A DNA stretch of 64,000 nucleotides from NCBI RefSeq assembly GCF_015752205.1, contig NZ_JADOVG010000009.1, forward strand, positions 1 to 64,000. Direction: 5' to 3'. The notes beneath the pieces are model-generated. The model searched no databases, was not told the origin of the DNA, and saw nothing but the letters and a program-made list of their open reading frames with translations. Every line of letters begins with the position of its first letter. Positions within the stretch are counted from its first letter, which is position 1. The DNA is from Polaromonas sp. CG_9.7. GTDB taxonomy: Bacteria; Pseudomonadota; Gammaproteobacteria; Burkholderiales; Burkholderiaceae_C. Both the position numbers and the translations under genes were made by a program. Below are positions 61,532 to 64,000 of this stretch, piece by piece.

Positions 61532-62051
61532 TTTTTTCTGTCGATGCGTGAAGCGTTTGCGCTGTGTCCAGCATGCGGCGCAAGTAACTTTTGAGGATTT
61601 CCCATTCTTCGGCCGAAAAACCGGCCAGCAATGCGTTTTGTACGCCGCAGAGAACCGCAGGAATCTCCTGAGCTGCCGCGCGTCCCGCATCGGTGAGTTC
61701 CAGGTTGACCACCCGCCGGTCGTCTGACGAACGGATGCGGCTACACAGTTGCTTGGCTTCCAAACGGTCCAGCAGTCGCGTCATCGAGCCGGCGTCAAGC
61801 TCGCACTGGCGCGCCAGTTCAGCAGCAGTCGAAGCGCAGCCCATGTAGAGCTTGAACATGGGCACCCATTGCGCATTGGTCAGGCCCGAGGGTTCGAGTT
61901 CGCGCTCGACGCCTTGCGCGACCAGGGAAATGATGCGTCGCATCATGTAGCCAATGCTGTCGTCAGGCGTGTAGCTTTCTGCACGGTAGAAATCAGCCGG
62001 AGGGCTGGCAGAGGCTTCTTGGCGAGGGGCGGAATTGTAGGTTGAATCCAT
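61521..62051 (-). CDS. MarR-family transcriptional regulator of the efflux operon
   Basis: 176 residues from the ATG at 62051 (MDSTYNSAPRQEASASPPAD). Winged helix with STAAELARQCELDAGSMTRL, the wing RSSDDRRVVNLELTDAGRAA and flanking dimerisation helices. MarR proteins repress adjacent efflux genes and lift when a phenolic or similar ligand binds. It is the first gene of the operon and overlaps nodT. A consensus promoter with an embedded palindrome sits immediately upstream, which suits autorepression. Confidence 0.9.
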   Translation of the reverse strand: MDSTYNSAPRQEASASPPADFYRAESYTPDDSIGYMMRRIISLVAQGVERELEPSGLTNAQWVPMFKLYMGCASTAAELARQCELDAGSMTRLLDRLEAKQLCSRIRSSDDRRVVNLELTDAGRAAAQEIPAVLCGVQNALLAGFSAEEWEILKSYLRRMLDTAQTLHASTEKNDK

Positions 62052-62058
62052 AACCTGA

Positions 62059-62087
62059 ATAATACTTGCTTGGGCAACTATTGTCAA
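62059..62087 (-). promoter_or_regulatory. Consensus sigma-70 promoter of the marR operon with operator-like palindrome
   Basis: On the - strand TTGACA (62087-62082), a 17-base spacer and TATTAT (62064-62059). The spacer contains TTGC-CCAA-GCAA, a palindrome suited to a MarR dimer between -35 and -10. The start of transcription expected about seven bases after the -10 box coincides almost exactly with the marR ATG at 62051, so the message may be leaderless or nearly so. Confidence 0.78.
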
Positions 62088-62130
62088 GCCTGTGTTTGCA
62101 ATGCCAAGCTTTAACGATAAAATAACCCTC

Positions 62131-63951
62131 ATGGTTACTTCCACCGCGACGCCCCTTCCCTCCCGCACTTCAATCCTTCCAAATTCCCCGCCCGCCAAGG
62201 GATCGCCCCGGTCGCTGTCGGGGCTGCTTCCTTTTCTGCGGCCGTATTCAGGACGCATCGGCCTGGCAGTGCTTTTCCTGGTGATGGCCGCCGTGGCGAC
62301 ACTGGTGTTTCCGCTGGCCTTGCGCGGGCTGATCGACGGCGGCATGGGCGCGGCCGACAAAGGCGAGCAACTGATGGCGCTACGAACCCATTTTTTCGAG
62401 CTGTTTGGCGTGGCGGCTGCGTTGGGTCTTTTTTCGGCCGGGCGCTTCTACACCGTCAGCTGGCTGGGCGAGCGCGTCACGGCCGACATTCGCAACGCGG
62501 TGTATTCGCATGTGCTCCGGCAAAGCCCGGAGTTTTTTGAAACCACACAAACCGGCGAGGTGCTGTCGCGCCTGACGGGCGACACCACGCTGGTGCAGAC
62601 GGTGGTGGGCTCGTCGCTGAGCATGGGTTTGCGCAACGCCGTCATGGGCGTGGGCGCGCTGGGCATGCTGGTGTTCACCAACCCCTATTTAATGGTGCAG
62701 GTGCTTGGTGCGCTGCTGCTGATCGTCGCGCCTTCCATGTGGTTCGGACGGCGCGTGCGCAAGCTCTCGCGCGCCAGCCAGGACCGCGTGGCCGACTCCA
62801 GCGCAATTGCCGCCGAAGTGCTCAATGCCATTCCGGTGGTGCAAAGCTACACCGCCGAAGACCGGGAGGCGGCACGCTTCGACCGGTCCACGGACGATGC
62901 CTTCGCCATTGCCGTTCGCCGCACAAAAGCGCGCTCGGTGCTGGTGGCATTCATCATCATCGCCACCTCGGCAGCTTTGCTCTGGGGTCTGTACCAAGGC
63001 ACACAGGCAGTGATGCGCGGCGACATCTCCGCCGGCCATCTGGGCCAGACGGTGGTCTATGTGATCATCCTGGCCAGCGCGGCGGCGGTGCTCGGCGAGG
63101 TCTACGGCGACCTGCTCCGCGCAGCAGGCGCCACCGAACGGCTGATGGAACTGCTGGACAGCGAGTCCCCTGTCACTTCCCCTTCGAATCCGCTTGCTGC
63201 GCATGTCACACGGGCAGGGAGTGCTATTAAATTTGAAAACATCACGTTTCACTACCCCTCCCGGCCCACGCAGCCGGCGCTGGTGGATTTCAACTTGAGC
63301 GTGGCGCCGGGTGAAACCATCGCCATCGTCGGCCCCAGCGGTGCGGGCAAAAGCACGGTGTTCCAGCTGCTGCTGCGCTTTTACGACCCGGCTTCGGGCC
63401 GGATTGAACTCGACGGCGTCGCTACCCGCGACATGTCGCTGGAAGATCTGCGTGGCCGCATCGGCCTGGTGCCCCAGGATGCGGTGATTTTCTCGACCAC
63501 TGCACTGGAAAATATCCGCTACGGCAAGCCGGACGCGACGGACGAGGACGTCAAGGCCGCAGCCCAGGCTGCGTTTGCGCACGAATTCATCAGCGCGCTG
63601 CCCGAAGGCTTCGACACCTTCCTGGGCGAACGCGGCGTGCGCCTGTCGGGCGGACAACGCCAGCGCATCGCGATTGCGCGGGCGATGCTGAAGAATTCGC
63701 CACTGCTGCTGCTCGACGAAGCCACCAGCGCGCTGGACGCCGAGAGCGAGCGCATGGTGCAGGCGGCGCTCGAGTCCGCCATGAAGGACCGCACCACGCT
63801 GGTCATTGCGCACCGGCTGGCGACGGTCAAGAAGGCCGACCGGATCGTCGTGATCGACCATGGCCGCATCGTGGAACAGGGAAGTCACGAACAGCTGATG
63901 GCTACCAACCAGGTGTATGCGCGTCTGGCTGCGCTTCAGTTCGTGGCATAA
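62131..63951 (+). CDS. ABC exporter, fused membrane and ATPase domains (MsbA-like)
   Basis: 606 residues from the ATG at 62131. Six transmembrane helices in about residues 25-330 (AVLFLVMAAVATLVFPLALR onward), then the ATPase: Walker A VGPSGAGKSTVFQLLLRFYD near residue 400, signature RLSGGQRQRIAIARAML near 505, Walker B LLLLDEATSALDAESERM near 525 and the H-loop VIAHRLATVKKADR. It is a homodimeric exporter of lipid, lipopeptide or drug type; the substrate is not evident. It is divergent from marR across an 80-base gap, so the MarR protein might also affect it. Confidence 0.92.
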   Translation: MVTSTATPLPSRTSILPNSPPAKGSPRSLSGLLPFLRPYSGRIGLAVLFLVMAAVATLVFPLALRGLIDGGMGAADKGEQLMALRTHFFELFGVAAALGLFSAGRFYTVSWLGERVTADIRNAVYSHVLRQSPEFFETTQTGEVLSRLTGDTTLVQTVVGSSLSMGLRNAVMGVGALGMLVFTNPYLMVQVLGALLLIVAPSMWFGRRVRKLSRASQDRVADSSAIAAEVLNAIPVVQSYTAEDREAARFDRSTDDAFAIAVRRTKARSVLVAFIIIATSAALLWGLYQGTQAVMRGDISAGHLGQTVVYVIILASAAAVLGEVYGDLLRAAGATERLMELLDSESPVTSPSNPLAAHVTRAGSAIKFENITFHYPSRPTQPALVDFNLSVAPGETIAIVGPSGAGKSTVFQLLLRFYDPASGRIELDGVATRDMSLEDLRGRIGLVPQDAVIFSTTALENIRYGKPDATDEDVKAAAQAAFAHEFISALPEGFDTFLGERGVRLSGGQRQRIAIARAMLKNSPLLLLDEATSALDAESERMVQAALESAMKDRTTLVIAHRLATVKKADRIVVIDHGRIVEQGSHEQLMATNQVYARLAALQFVA

Positions 63952-64000
63952 CCCCCCACAGGGAAAACGTTTCGCACGAAGCCCCGCACTGCTGACTGAC

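Noticed and set aside
63216..63240. Another copy of the dispersed repeat (TGCTATTAAATTTGAAA) in the ABC exporter gene
   Set aside because: Only the first hairpin half resembles the repeat and the second hairpin is absent; could be chance.

Overview
The window looks like a chromosomal segment of a Burkholderiales bacterium, most probably Comamonadaceae (Polaromonas/Rhodoferax-like). The evidence is the mix of families: an EpsA/E/F/G/L-type exopolysaccharide locus, a gcvTHP operon behind a tandem glycine riboswitch, several TRAP transporters, a Xsc sulfonate pathway, and a short two-hairpin dispersed repeat of the kind seen in this family. The genus call is inference.

Layout. (1) 3-95: the 3' end of an ETF-ubiquinone oxidoreductase gene. 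(2) 779-20636: a visibly AT-rich exopolysaccharide island made of two converging arms. The + arm (779-11789) holds a small secreted membrane protein, Wzx flippase, Wzy-type polymerase/ligase, three glycosyltransferases, two acyltransferases, a GMC oxidoreductase and a sugar epimerase, mostly with overlapping start and stop codons. The - arm (20636-11891) holds the LuxR-type regulator EpsA, the priming sugar transferase, the barrel protein EpsL, a GT8 transferase, the export/chain-length proteins EpsE/EpsF/EpsG and a WecG-family transferase. No exosortase is present. (3) 21015-23846: a TRAP transporter. (4) 23922-28693: glycine riboswitch and gcvT-gcvH-gcvP. (5) 28837-31864: housekeeping genes (FKBP isomerase, alpha/beta hydrolase, Nudix hydrolase, DUF302 protein). 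(6) 32222-55339: a large organosulfonate region. (7) 55757-63951: a luciferase-like monooxygenase, a MarR-controlled EmrAB/NodT efflux operon and an MsbA-like ABC exporter.

How the sulfonate region works. A predicted route joins genes that lie in several blocks. A TRAP importer (49973-53002) brings in a C3/C2 sulfonate. A histidinol-dehydrogenase-like enzyme of the HpsN family, a DegT-type aminotransferase and a group II PLP decarboxylase are encoded as one translationally coupled operon (44945-40878). TauX/TauY (taurine dehydrogenase; 53145-55339) would make sulfoacetaldehyde. Xsc splits that to acetyl phosphate and sulfite, Pta makes acetyl-CoA, and TauE/SafE and YeiH-type transporters export sulfite or sulfate. 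An IclR and two MocR regulators sit in the region; the second MocR gene is broken by an IS3-family element. A CobS/CobT-like AAA+/VWA pair lies between the IclR and TauE genes. The combination HpsN-like + DegT + decarboxylase + TauXY + Xsc is the best candidate here for an undescribed system. I propose a cysteinolate/cysteate-to-taurine funnel, as an inference from gene content and coupling.

Other notable structure: an 11-base C tract just inside the aminotransferase gene, terminator-like hairpins between the binding-protein gene and the membrane genes of both TRAP operons, a dispersed repeat copied in frame into gcvP and nodT, and a promoter of marR whose start point nearly coincides with the start codon.
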